This document shows, piece after piece, positions 44,978 through 53,691 of a DNA stretch of 64,000 nt. The translations under genes and the position numbers were made by a program. Origin of the DNA: Pseudomonadota bacterium. GTDB lineage: Bacteria; Pseudomonadota; Alphaproteobacteria; Sphingomonadales; Sphingomonadaceae. Numbering within the stretch: the stretch's first letter is position 1; each line of letters opens with the position of its first letter. The stretch spans positions 57,784-121,783 of the forward strand of contig JAEXFD010000040.1 of assembly GCA_023400405.1 (NCBI GenBank). Reading direction: 5' to 3'. A model generated the notes under the pieces. That model saw nothing but the letters and a program-made list of their open reading frames with translations, was not told the DNA's origin and ran no database searches.

Positions 44978-45877
44978 GTGAACAGCCCGGAAATCGTTCC
45001 TCCCCCCATACGCCTGGTCACGCGCCTTCTCGCGGAAATGCAGACCAATGTGATCGAAGCGGGATTGCGCGCGATGGGCGGCAATCTCGATCAGTTCACG
45101 ATCTATACGCTGATCGTGCGCCAGTCGCTTGGGGGAGGCGGGGCGATCTCGGCGCATTCGCTCGCCCATTCGCTGGCGCGGCCCTATGAAACGGTGCGCC
45201 GCCATATCGGCGCGCTGATCGCCCGCGGCCTTTGCTATCGCGCGCCGAATGGCATCGCGGCCTCGCCCGAAGCGCTCGACGCCGGGCCGATTTCCGAAGC
45301 CGTGGTCGCGGCGCATGACGGCTTCGTGCGGTTCGTCGAGGATCTGGCGATGCTGGGGATCCCGCTGCCCCAGCCGCGAAGCGGAATCCCCTATTCGACC
45401 CGCGTCGCCGTCCAGGCGGCGGCGGACATGCTGCTCGCCGTGATGGATTCCAATCGCGGCACGCACCACGATTGGACGGAGCTGGTGCTGTTCTCCACCG
45501 TGATGTGCGCGAACGCGCGCAATTATGCCCGCGATCCGGTGCTCGCCCGGCGGCATGCCGACGAGCGCACGCCGCCACCCGAATCGATCCGATTGCCGGT
45601 GCGTCCCAGCGTCGCGGCCCGCGTGATCGGCGTGTCGGAAAGCACCGCGCGCCGCAGGTTCGAGGCCATGGTGGGCGATGGCCGGCTGATCCGCACGCAA
45701 CGCGGCCTGCTCGTCTCCGAGGACTGGATGAATCAGCCCGCCCAGGTCGAAACGAGCCGGTCGAGCTATTACAACATCAAGCGCATCCTCGAGCGGGTGG
45801 CCGCGGCCGGCTTCCCCTTCGGGGCGCCAGCGAGCGTCTATCTGCGCGGGCGGCCGGCCGATACCCGCTTCGCCTGA
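44978..45877 (+). CDS. Putative DNA-binding protein with two winged-helix-like regions
   Basis: A 299-residue protein. One helix-turn-helix-like region lies near 60-90 (S-L-A-R-P-Y-E-T-V-R-R-H-I-G-A-L) and a second near 205-245 (I-G-V-S-E-S-T-A-R-R-R-F-E-A-M). The middle (about 100-200) is helical with no known ligand motif. I do not recognise the family. The start is GTG 44978 by length; ATG 45038 is possible. Four bases separate its stop from that of the convergent GGDEF-EAL gene. It is likely a transcription regulator. Confidence 0.6.
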   Translation: MNSPEIVPPPIRLVTRLLAEMQTNVIEAGLRAMGGNLDQFTIYTLIVRQSLGGGGAISAHSLAHSLARPYETVRRHIGALIARGLCYRAPNGIAASPEALDAGPISEAVVAAHDGFVRFVEDLAMLGIPLPQPRSGIPYSTRVAVQAAADMLLAVMDSNRGTHHDWTELVLFSTVMCANARNYARDPVLARRHADERTPPPESIRLPVRPSVAARVIGVSESTARRRFEAMVGDGRLIRTQRGLLVSEDWMNQPAQVETSRSSYYNIKRILERVAAAGFPFGAPASVYLRGRPADTRFA

Positions 45878-45880
45878 GGC

Positions 45881-48247
45881 TCAGGCGGCGGCATAGGCGC
45901 CGCCCCCGGGCCGCATCGCCAGCGCCCTGGCCTCGTGCGTCGGGAGCGGGCGACCGAAATAATAGCCCTGAACCTTGGTGCAGCCGAGCTGCTGGACCAT
46001 CAGATGCTCTTCCTCGGTCTCGACGCCCTCGGCCGTGGTCGCCATGCCGAGGCTGTCGGCGAGCGCGACGACCGCGCGGATGATCGCGATCGCCTCCTTG
46101 GTCCCCTTCGACGCGCCCTGGACGAAGCTGCGGTCGATCTTGATCGAGCTGAACCGGGTATGCGCGAGATAGCCCAGCGAGGAATAGCCGGTGCCGAAAT
46201 CGTCGAGGCTCAGCCGTACGCCGAGATCGAGGATCTTCTCGAGAACGCGGATCGCCTGGGTGCCTTCGCGCATGAACACGCTCTCGGTCACTTCGAGTTC
46301 GAGCCGCTCGGCGGGGAGGCCAGATTGCGCCAGCGCCTGGGCGACGACGCCGACGAATGCGGGATTGTGAAGCTGCTCGGGGCTGACGTTGACGGCGATG
46401 CGGACCGGCAGCTCCCAGCGCGCGGCTTCGTCGCAGGCGGTCCGCAGCACCCATTCGCCGATCTGCGGGATCAGCCGCGCTTCTTCGGCGAGCGGAATGA
46501 ATTTCACCGGCGAGATCGGGCCAAGCTCCGGATGGGTCCAACGCAGCAGCGCCTCGAAGCCCGTGAGGCGGCCATCGGCTGCGTAGACCGCCGGCTGATA
46601 GGTGAGGTGCATCTGCCCGTTCTCGACCGCGCTGCGCAGGGCGATCTCGAGCACTCGTCGCTCCTCGGCCTCGAGGTGCAGCTGCGGCTCATAGGCGTGG
46701 AAGGCGCCGCCGCCGGCATCCTTGGAGCGATACAGAGCGAGATCGGCCGAGCGGATCAGCATCTCGGCGGTGCGGCCGTCGCGCGGCCCGACGGCAACGC
46801 CCACCGAGGCGCCGATATACAAGGTGTGCTGATCGACCTCATAGGGCCGCGACAGCGAATCGATGATCGTGAGCGCGAGCCGTTCGAGCCGCGCGGGATC
46901 ATTGGCGTCGCGGACCACCACCGCAAATTCGTCGCCCCCAAGCCGGCCGATCATCTCGTTGTCCGACATCAACTGCTTCAGCCGCTCCGACACGCGCATC
47001 AGCAGCCGGTCGCCGATCGGGTGGCCCAGCGTATCGTTGACGGCCTTGAAGCGATCGAGATCGATCATCATGAACGCGCAGCGTGACGCCCATTTGTCGG
47101 CCTCGGCCATCGCGTGGACCAGGGTTTCGTTGATCAGCAGGCGATTGGGCAGCCCGGTCAGCGTGTCGAAGCGCGCCATCTTGTTGATCTTGTCGGCGGA
47201 ATTGCGCGCCTCGGTGACGTCCGAGCCGACGCCGCGAAAGCCGACGAAGCGGCCCGCCTCGTCATAGCGCGGGGACGCAGACATCTCCCACCAGCGCTCT
47301 TCGTTGTTGACCAGCACCGGGAGGAGGAGGTCGTGAAACGCCTCCCGCACTTTCAGCTTTTCGGCGAGGTCGCGCAGGCCCGCCGCGAAGTTGCCAGCCT
47401 CCCAGGCTGGGCCGGCAAGCACCTGCAGGAAGGGCATGCCGTTGATCGCCTTCGGATCGACGCCGAGCGACGTGGAGAAGCGGGGATTGGCCCGTACCAC
47501 GCGGCGCTGCGCATCGATTTCCCAAAGCCAGTCGGCGCTGGCGCTGCTTTCCTCGGTTTCGCGCAGGAGCAGGCGCAGCATTTCGTCCCGCTCCGCGAGG
47601 CTCAGTTCTCCCGCGCGGATCACCACCAGAGACTTGCCGCGCGCGAAGGTGGTCATGCCCAACAACACGGTGAAGATCGCGACTGCCGCGGCCAGCACGG
47701 GAGAGGCGATCAGAGCGATCGTGACGATCATCGAAAGACCGACGATCGAGACGAAGATGATCGTCGCGAGCGGCAAGGCGGCCATGGCGACCGCCCCCGC
47801 GGTCATCAGCAGCGACAGCACGATCCAGAGCCCAAGTGCCGCCTGCGGGTCGGCGAGGTGGCCGAAGGCGAGGGCGGGCACCGACCAGACCGCGCCGAGC
47901 GCGATGCCGTCCAGCGCCGTCTCCCGCACATCGCGAAGCGGCGCGGTGGTGGCTTCGCGGTGGCGGCGGGAAAGCCGCCGCACCGCCACCACGACGGCGA
48001 CCGTGGTGGCCAGCGCGGCCCAGGCTGCGAGTTGCCAGAAGGGCACGACAGGGGCGAGGATCAGCGTGACGAGCGACGCGCCGATCACATTGGCTGCAAG
48101 CATGAACAGGGCCAGCTGGCTGCCGGCGTGCATCTGCGCAGCGCGAATAGGGCCCCAGTCGGTGGTGTCGGGGGGATCGTGCAGGCCAAGCAGCGCGCGC
48201 GCGTCGATGCGCGGCCGGGCGAATTGGGAATGCGTCTGGCTGGTCAC
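45881..48247 (-). CDS. Membrane PAS-GGDEF-EAL protein (cyclic di-GMP turnover)
   Basis: A 788-residue protein. Five to six membrane segments (about 40-215) are followed by a PAS domain (about 235-345), a GGDEF domain with intact R-L-G-G-D-E-F (about 436-442) and an EAL domain with E-A-L-L-R-W (about 559-564) and D-D-F-G-T-G-Y (about 683-689). Both active sites look complete, so it may make and break cyclic di-GMP, with the balance set by the membrane and PAS sensors. It is a stand-alone gene. Confidence 0.9.
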   Translation of the reverse strand: MTSQTHSQFARPRIDARALLGLHDPPDTTDWGPIRAAQMHAGSQLALFMLAANVIGASLVTLILAPVVPFWQLAAWAALATTVAVVVAVRRLSRRHREATTAPLRDVRETALDGIALGAVWSVPALAFGHLADPQAALGLWIVLSLLMTAGAVAMAALPLATIIFVSIVGLSMIVTIALIASPVLAAAVAIFTVLLGMTTFARGKSLVVIRAGELSLAERDEMLRLLLRETEESSASADWLWEIDAQRRVVRANPRFSTSLGVDPKAINGMPFLQVLAGPAWEAGNFAAGLRDLAEKLKVREAFHDLLLPVLVNNEERWWEMSASPRYDEAGRFVGFRGVGSDVTEARNSADKINKMARFDTLTGLPNRLLINETLVHAMAEADKWASRCAFMMIDLDRFKAVNDTLGHPIGDRLLMRVSERLKQLMSDNEMIGRLGGDEFAVVVRDANDPARLERLALTIIDSLSRPYEVDQHTLYIGASVGVAVGPRDGRTAEMLIRSADLALYRSKDAGGGAFHAYEPQLHLEAEERRVLEIALRSAVENGQMHLTYQPAVYAADGRLTGFEALLRWTHPELGPISPVKFIPLAEEARLIPQIGEWVLRTACDEAARWELPVRIAVNVSPEQLHNPAFVGVVAQALAQSGLPAERLELEVTESVFMREGTQAIRVLEKILDLGVRLSLDDFGTGYSSLGYLAHTRFSSIKIDRSFVQGASKGTKEAIAIIRAVVALADSLGMATTAEGVETEEEHLMVQQLGCTKVQGYYFGRPLPTHEARALAMRPGGGAYAAA

Positions 48248-48436
48248 GCGCGCAATCTAGGCGCCGCTGGTTAGCGAGAAGTTAGGCCGACTCGGCGAAG
48301 CGACGGAATTTCATCGGAAAAAAGCACCGGATCGGACGAATTTTTCCGATGTCGCGCCCCGCCAAGGCCAGTCCTCGTCTCACGCTGCCGACGCGGCCAT
48401 GGAAAGCCGCATCGACACCCCCGCGGCTCCCGCGAC

Positions 48437-50209
48437 TCAGGCGGCGAGATCGTAAGGCTTGATCTCGCCGTTGAGATACAGGTTGCGGGCCTTGGCGCGG
48501 CTGAGCTTGCCGGAGCTGGTGCGCGGCAGGGTGCGCGGCGGAACCAGCTCGATCACGCAGTTCATCCCGGTCACCGAGCGGACGCGCTCGCGGATCTCGT
48601 CGCGCAGGCGCAAGCGCTCCTGCTCGTCCGAAGTGCGGCACTGCACGAGCACCGCCGGCGTCTCTTCGCCGCCGGGCGTGGTGATCGCAAAGGCGGCGAC
48701 GTCGCCCTGCTTGAATGCCGGCAGCTGCTCCACGGCCCATTCGATATCCTGGGGCCAGTGGTTCTTGCCGTTGATGATGATCATGTCCTTGGCGCGGCCG
48801 ACGATGTAGATATAGCCGTCCGACATATAGCCCATGTCGCCGGTATCGAGCCAGCCATCGACCAGGCAAGCGGCAGTCGCCTCCGGGTCGCGGAAATAGC
48901 CGACCATCACCGACGGACCCTTGCACCAGACCTTGCCGATCGCCTTTTCGGGGAGCGGCGTGCCGTCCTCCTCGCGGATTTCGATCCGCATGTCGCGCGC
49001 CGGCTTGCCGCAATTGACGATCGCGCGGAAGCGCTGCGGGCGATCGGCGCGGGCGGTGTCCTCGCCCGACAGCTGGGTCTCTTCGACCAGTTCGACGATG
49101 ATCCCTTCGCCCGGCGGCATGATCGAGACCGCCAGGGTCGCCTCGGCCAGGCCATAGCTCGGCAGGAAGGCCGACGCCTTGAACCCGGCATCGGCAAAGG
49201 CATCGACGAAATTCTGCATCACGTCGGGGCGAATCATGTCGGCGCCATTGCCGGCGACGCGCCAGCGGCTGAGGTCGAACCGCTCGCTCGCCTTGGTCTG
49301 GCTCGACATGCGGCGCGCGCAGATGTCGTAGCCGAAGGTCGGCGAATAGCTGAGGGTGTTGCCCTGGTTGCGGCTGATCAGGTCGAGCCAGGCCAGCGGC
49401 CGCCGCGCGAAATCCTCGGTCTTGAGGTAATCGGTCGAAACCTGATTGGCGACGACCGAGAGCAGGCAGCCGACAAGCCCCATGTCATGATACCAGGGCA
49501 GCCACGAAACGCAGCGATCCCCATCGGTGACGTTCATCCCGTGGCTGTGCGCGGCGAGATTGTTGAGCAAGGCATTGTGGGTGATCGCCACGCCGTGCGG
49601 GAAGCGCGTCGAGCCGCTCGAATATTGCAGATAGGCGATGTCGCTGGTCTTCGCCTCGGGAAGCGTGACCGGAGCGGCGGGGCGAGCATTGAACTCGGCC
49701 CAGCCGATCCCCTCGACCGAGCACAGGCGTGCCGCCTCGGCGCACATCGCGCCGATCTCGGGCGGGAAGAGCAGCATGGTTGGATCGCAGCTCTGGAGCT
49801 GGACGCTGAGCTGATCGATATAGGATTGCGCGCCCCCGAAGCTGGTCGGCAGCGGGAGCGGCACCGGCCAGCCGCCGGCATAGACCACGCCGAAGAACAG
49901 CGAAGCGAATTCGGTGCCCGTTTCCGCGATCAGCGCGATCCGGTCGCCTGGCTTCACGCCGGCGGCGATCAGGCGATAGGCCTGGTCCAGCGCATCCTCG
50001 CGCAGCTCCGAAAAGGGATAGGGGCGAACCAGATTGCCGCGGGCATCGTGGAAATTGAGCCCGCGCTTGCCGCGCGCGGCATAGTCCAGCGCCTCGCCGA
50101 GCGTACCGAAATCGGCGAGCCGCCGCGGCAAGCTATCGTCGGTCGGCGTCGGCGCGAGTGTTCCCGCTTCAACCTTCGCTTCCAGCGTTCCCGTTACGTC
50201 CAAGTCCAT
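48437..50209 (-). CDS. Fatty-acyl-AMP ligase (FAAL) family protein
   Basis: A 590-residue ANL-family enzyme of the FAAL/FadD32 type: P-loop S-S-G-S-T-R-F-P-H-G (about 196-205), S-Y-G-L-A-E-A-T (about 334-341) and T-G-D-M-G-Y near 447. FAALs activate fatty acids to acyl-adenylates and hand them to acyl carrier or PKS domains, not to CoA. No carrier protein, PKS or sphingolipid gene lies next to it, so its acceptor is unknown. A 189-base gap separates it from the GGDEF-EAL gene. Confidence 0.82.
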   Translation of the reverse strand: MDLDVTGTLEAKVEAGTLAPTPTDDSLPRRLADFGTLGEALDYAARGKRGLNFHDARGNLVRPYPFSELREDALDQAYRLIAAGVKPGDRIALIAETGTEFASLFFGVVYAGGWPVPLPLPTSFGGAQSYIDQLSVQLQSCDPTMLLFPPEIGAMCAEAARLCSVEGIGWAEFNARPAAPVTLPEAKTSDIAYLQYSSGSTRFPHGVAITHNALLNNLAAHSHGMNVTDGDRCVSWLPWYHDMGLVGCLLSVVANQVSTDYLKTEDFARRPLAWLDLISRNQGNTLSYSPTFGYDICARRMSSQTKASERFDLSRWRVAGNGADMIRPDVMQNFVDAFADAGFKASAFLPSYGLAEATLAVSIMPPGEGIIVELVEETQLSGEDTARADRPQRFRAIVNCGKPARDMRIEIREEDGTPLPEKAIGKVWCKGPSVMVGYFRDPEATAACLVDGWLDTGDMGYMSDGYIYIVGRAKDMIIINGKNHWPQDIEWAVEQLPAFKQGDVAAFAITTPGGEETPAVLVQCRTSDEQERLRLRDEIRERVRSVTGMNCVIELVPPRTLPRTSSGKLSRAKARNLYLNGEIKPYDLAA

Positions 50210-50291
50210 TCTTTATTCCGTGCCCCTGTCTCGGGTTGCCACAGCCGTGCCCCCACGGCCAATTTTGTGGTCACCTCTGCTACGCACTATC

Positions 50292-50306
50292 GTTCAAAAT
50301 CGGTTG
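50292..50306 (+). promoter_or_regulatory. Possible degenerate LexA operator upstream of recX
   Basis: GTTC, seven bases, GTTG. This differs by one base from the alphaproteobacterial LexA box GTTC-N7-GTTC. A match this short is weak by itself. Confidence 0.25.
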
Positions 50307-50330
50307 CCACTGTGGCACAATAAAGGCGCA

Positions 50331-50873
50331 ATGGACGCTCGCAGAGACCCGCCCCCGCCGTTGAAGCCCGCCGATCTGGAACGGCTCGCGCTGCGCTATG
50401 TCGAGCGTTACGCGACCACGCGCGCCAAGCTGGCCGATTACCTTGCCCGCAAGCTGCGCGAGCGCGGCTGGGCGGGGGAGGGGGCGGCCGACCCGCGCGC
50501 GCTCGCTGAGCGAATGGCTGAACTCGGCTATGTCGATGATCGGCTTTACGCCCAGGCCAAGGCAGGCGCCATGGCCAGGCGGGGTCTGGGCGGGCGGCGC
50601 GTGCGCCAGGCGTTGCGCTTCGCCGGCGTGGAGGATGCCGATGCCGAGGCGATCGCGCCCGACACGATCGGCGACGGCGTGGCGAGCGCGCTGGCCTTCG
50701 CCCGGCGGCGGCGTTTTGGCCCGTATGCCGTTGCCCCCGCGGACCGGCCGCTTCGGGAAAAGCAGCTCGCTGCAATGGTGCGGGCCGGGCATGCCCCGGG
50801 GCTCGCGCGGACCATCCTCGGCATGGCGCCCGGCGACGATGCGGAGGCGTTGCTCCAAGCGAGCCAGAGCTGA
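50331..50873 (+). CDS. recX: Regulatory protein RecX
   Basis: A 180-residue RecX-family protein made of three-helix repeats: L-R-Y-V-E-R-Y-A-T-T-R-A-K-L (about 19-32) and L-G-Y-V-D-D-R-L-Y-A (about 65-74) are typical. RecX binds RecA filaments and limits their activity. The ATG at 50331 is preferred; earlier in-frame codons run through the promoter region. A near-LexA half-site pair lies 25-39 bases upstream (see separate entry). No recA in the window. Confidence 0.8.
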   Translation: MDARRDPPPPLKPADLERLALRYVERYATTRAKLADYLARKLRERGWAGEGAADPRALAERMAELGYVDDRLYAQAKAGAMARRGLGGRRVRQALRFAGVEDADAEAIAPDTIGDGVASALAFARRRRFGPYAVAPADRPLREKQLAAMVRAGHAPGLARTILGMAPGDDAEALLQASQS

Positions 50874-50936
50874 TTCACAAAGCAATTCCATTCCTGGAAA
50901 ACATTGTGTTAATGTCGCACGCTGGGGGGCAGCAAA

Positions 50937-51518
50937 ATGCGTACTGATCAACAGGTTGCGCAACATGACTATATGCTCGCGTCGCTCGGAGAGGGGAACT
51001 CTGGCGACGAAGCGGGCGATGCGCAGCTATTTACCGGCGTCGTCAAATGGTTCGACGTCACGCGGGGCTTCGGCTTCCTTGTCGCGGACGACGAAAGCGT
51101 CGGCGACATTCTCATCCATTTCTCGGTTCTCCAGGAACATGGCCGCCGCAGCCTGCCCGAGGGCGCGCGCGTCGAATGCACGGCGGTGCAGCGGCAGCGC
51201 GGCATGCAGGCGCGGGAGATTAAGTCGATCGACCTGAGCCACGCGGTCGAGCCGCCCAAGCGCGCGGCCGAGCGCATCGATCGAGTCAAGATGATCGATG
51301 CGGCGGGACCGTTCGAGCCGGTGACCGTAAAATGGTTCAATCGGCTCAAGGGCTATGGATTCCTCGTGCGCGAGGGCGCCTCGACGGATATATTCGTCCA
51401 TATGGAGACCTTGCGGCGCGCGGAGATCGAGGATGTCGAACCCGGCGATTCGCTCAGCGCGCGCATCCTCGAAGGCGATAAGGGGCCGCTCGCGGTGGCG
51501 GTCGAAAGGATCGGCTGA
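50937..51518 (+). CDS. Protein with two cold-shock domains
   Basis: A 193-residue protein with two CSD domains, about 32-98 and 126-192. Each has the RNP1 (G-F-G-F-L; G-Y-G-F-L) and RNP2 (I-L-I-H-F; I-F-V-H-M) motifs that bind single-stranded RNA or DNA. Two-domain CSD proteins are typical of alphaproteobacteria. GGGGGG lies about ten bases before the ATG. It could be an RNA chaperone. Confidence 0.88.
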   Translation: MRTDQQVAQHDYMLASLGEGNSGDEAGDAQLFTGVVKWFDVTRGFGFLVADDESVGDILIHFSVLQEHGRRSLPEGARVECTAVQRQRGMQAREIKSIDLSHAVEPPKRAAERIDRVKMIDAAGPFEPVTVKWFNRLKGYGFLVREGASTDIFVHMETLRRAEIEDVEPGDSLSARILEGDKGPLAVAVERIG

Positions 51519-51522
51519 AGCC

Positions 51523-52020
51523 ATGGTGTTCGCGTACCGACTGGCGGCGGCGCTTGCCGTCTCCGCTCCGCTTGCCTTTGCGGCGAGCGCCCAGGGACCG
51601 GCGCGCGGCGCCGGGCAACAGGCCCCGGCCAAGGCGGCGGTGACCATCGAAAGCGCGAACGGGGGGCATGGCTTCACCGTCGAACTGGCGCGCACGCCGG
51701 CACAGCAGGAGCGCGGCCTGATGTTCCGCACGAACATCCCGGCGGATGGCGGCATGCTCTTCGTGCCCTATCCCGGCGATGGCGGACCGCCGCGCGAGGC
51801 GAGCTTCTGGATGAAGAACACGCCGACCGCGCTCGACATCGTCTTTATCCGCGCCAACGGCACGATTGCGCGAATCGCGGCCGATGCAGCGCCCTATTCC
51901 GAAACCAACCTCAAGTCGGGCGAGCCGGTGGCGGCGGTGCTCGAACTTCTCGCGGGGACGACCGCGAAGCTGGGCATCCGGGCGGGGGACAAGGTCCGGT
52001 GGGAGCTGCCGCGCCGATGA
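51523..52020 (+). CDS. Exported DUF192 family protein
   Basis: A 165-residue protein with a signal peptide (about 1-24) and a DUF192 domain (about 45-160): R-T-P-A-Q-Q-E-R-G-L-M-F-R (about 58-70) and F-W-M-K-N-T (about 95-100) are the family hallmarks. DUF192 function is unknown. Its start lies four bases after the cold-shock gene, so they are probably co-transcribed. Confidence 0.85.
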   Translation: MVFAYRLAAALAVSAPLAFAASAQGPARGAGQQAPAKAAVTIESANGGHGFTVELARTPAQQERGLMFRTNIPADGGMLFVPYPGDGGPPREASFWMKNTPTALDIVFIRANGTIARIAADAAPYSETNLKSGEPVAAVLELLAGTTAKLGIRAGDKVRWELPRR

Positions 52021-52079
52021 GGCGCTGCGCCGGGCGGGATTCGATTGCCTCGCTTCGCGCGGGCGGCTAATCGGCGGCC

Positions 52080-52472
52080 ATGGGCCTCAATCTCAATCCC
52101 TTCACCTGGTGGAACGGCGCCACCCTCGGCACCTGGTTCGGCCTGCGCGGCAAGACGCAGGTGGGCGAGGATCATCTGGGCAACGTCTATTATGAGGGCG
52201 GCCGCGACACCAACGGCAATGTCCGCCGCTGGGTGATCTATAACGGCTCGAACGATGCGAGCCGCGTGCCGCCCGAATGGTTCAGCTGGCTGCACCACCA
52301 GATCGACCGCGTGCCCGACCAGGCGCTGGCGGCACCGAAGGCGTGGGAAAAGCCGGCGCTGGCCAACCAGACCGGCAGCGCGCTGGCCTATCGCCCGCCC
52401 GGCGCGCTCGAAAAGGGCGGCCACCGTGCGCGCGCCACCGGCGATTACGAGGCCTGGACTCCCGACGCATGA
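52080..52472 (+). CDS. NADH:ubiquinone oxidoreductase accessory subunit (NDUFA12 family)
   Basis: A 130-residue protein with the NDUFA12/B17.2 pattern: G-x-D-x-x-G-N-x-Y-Y-E (about 30-40), R-R-W-V-I-Y (about 48-53) and P-P-E-W-F-S-W-L-H (about 64-72). In alphaproteobacteria and mitochondria this small subunit stabilises complex I on the matrix or cytosol side. The start is the ATG at 52080; the 3' end overlaps the next gene as ATGA. Confidence 0.9.
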   Translation: MGLNLNPFTWWNGATLGTWFGLRGKTQVGEDHLGNVYYEGGRDTNGNVRRWVIYNGSNDASRVPPEWFSWLHHQIDRVPDQALAAPKAWEKPALANQTGSALAYRPPGALEKGGHRARATGDYEAWTPDA

Positions 52473-53128
52473 CTCGGCGCGCCGCATTGGCCGCGGCGCT
52501 GCTGCTCGGCGCGCTTGCCGGCTGTTCTGGCGGAGGCGGCAGCAAGGCAGGCGGCAACGCGGCCATCACCACCGACGAAGTGGTCACCACCGGCGGCAAT
52601 GCGGCGCGGGGCGATGCTGACATCATCACGGTCGGCCGCGATGGCGAGACGGTGGAGAATGCCGCCCTGACGCCGATGAAGGACCGGGTCGCAGTGCTCG
52701 GCGTGCTCAACAAACGCAATGGCGAGGCGCGGGAGATCAAGCTAAAGCCCGGCCAGGCGGTGCGCGTCGGCGATGTGATCGTGCGGCTGCGCGCCTGCGA
52801 CAAGACCGCGCCGTGGGAAGCCGACCAGCTGACCGGCGCGTTCGTCCAGGTCGATGTGCTCGAGATCGACAAGCAATGGCACCGCGTCCATTCGGGTTGG
52901 CTGTTCGCCGAGCGTCCCGCGCTCAACGTCGTGCGGCACCCGATCTACGACGTCTGGCCCAAGAGCTGCGCGATGACTTTCCGCGACAGCGGGCCCGACA
53001 CGGTCGCGGCACCTGCCGCCGGGAGCGGCAGCACGTCGAGCGCGAAGAAGTCGCCATCGACGGAGGCTTCGCCCGTGGCGAGTCCCGCCACCGACTCGCC
53101 GAGCGCCGCGCCCAGCAACGCGATGTAA
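52469..53128 (+). CDS. DUF2155 lipoprotein
   Basis: A 219-residue lipoprotein with lipobox L-A-G-C (Cys19) and a DUF2155 domain (about 60-170) including V-L-N-K and P-I-Y-D-V-W-P-K-S-C near 150-159. The co-occurrence with NDUFA12 is usual in alphaproteobacteria. The last 45 residues are Ser/Pro/Ala-rich and are encoded in the antisense of the aat 3' end: the two genes overlap tail-to-tail by 184 bases. The domain may well be complete without this tail. Confidence 0.85.
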   Translation: MTRRAALAAALLLGALAGCSGGGGSKAGGNAAITTDEVVTTGGNAARGDADIITVGRDGETVENAALTPMKDRVAVLGVLNKRNGEAREIKLKPGQAVRVGDVIVRLRACDKTAPWEADQLTGAFVQVDVLEIDKQWHRVHSGWLFAERPALNVVRHPIYDVWPKSCAMTFRDSGPDTVAAPAAGSGSTSSAKKSPSTEASPVASPATDSPSAAPSNAM

Positions 53129-53691
53129 TCGTCGCGCGGCACTTCGACGGCGCCGAGCGAGGCGAGGTGATCGGTGATGAACTGGCAATCGAGCAGCGCA
53201 AAGCCGCCGGCCCTGAGTCGTGCCACCAGATGCGCGAAGGCAACCTTGGAGGCGTCGCGCACTCGAGTGACCATCGATTCGCCGAAAAAGGCGCGGCCGA
53301 GGGCGAGGCCGTAGAGCCCGCCGGCGAGCCGATCGCCGTCCCAGCATTCCACCGAATGAGCAAAGCCGCGGCGGTGGAGCTCGACGAAGACGCGTTCGAT
53401 CGGGCCGTTGATCCAGGTATCCGGCCGATCGGTCGCGCTCTCGGCGCACAGGCGAATGATCTCCTCGAACGCGGTATCGACCGTGAGGCGGAAGCGATCG
53501 GCGAGGATCGTCTTGCGCAGCGAGCGCGAGAGGTGGAAGCCGTCGAGCGGCAGGATGCCGCGCAGCTTGGGTTCCACCCAATAGACGCTGGCGGCCAGCC
53601 GGTGGTCGGCCATCGGGAACACGCCCATCGCATAGGCGCGCAGGACGAGATCGGGATCGAGATCGGCAGCCGGGGCGAGCGGGCGCGTCAC
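52945..53691 (-). CDS. aat: Leucyl/phenylalanyl-tRNA--protein transferase
   Basis: A 248-residue Aat enzyme, which adds Leu or Phe to N-terminal Arg/Lys to make N-degrons for ClpS-ClpAP. Family blocks: A-Y-A-M-G-V-F-P-M-A-D (about 18-28), C-W-D-G-D-R-L-A-G-G-L-Y-G (about 115-127) and F-F-G-E-S-M (about 135-140). The GTG start overlaps the stop of the ParA-like gene (GTGA). The C-terminus overlaps the DUF2155 gene on the other strand. Confidence 0.92.
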   Translation of the reverse strand: MTRPLAPAADLDPDLVLRAYAMGVFPMADHRLAASVYWVEPKLRGILPLDGFHLSRSLRKTILADRFRLTVDTAFEEIIRLCAESATDRPDTWINGPIERVFVELHRRGFAHSVECWDGDRLAGGLYGLALGRAFFGESMVTRVRDASKVAFAHLVARLRAGGFALLDCQFITDHLASLGAVEVPRDDYIALLGAALGESVAGLATGEASVDGDFFALDVLPLPAAGAATVSGPLSRKVIAQLLGQTS

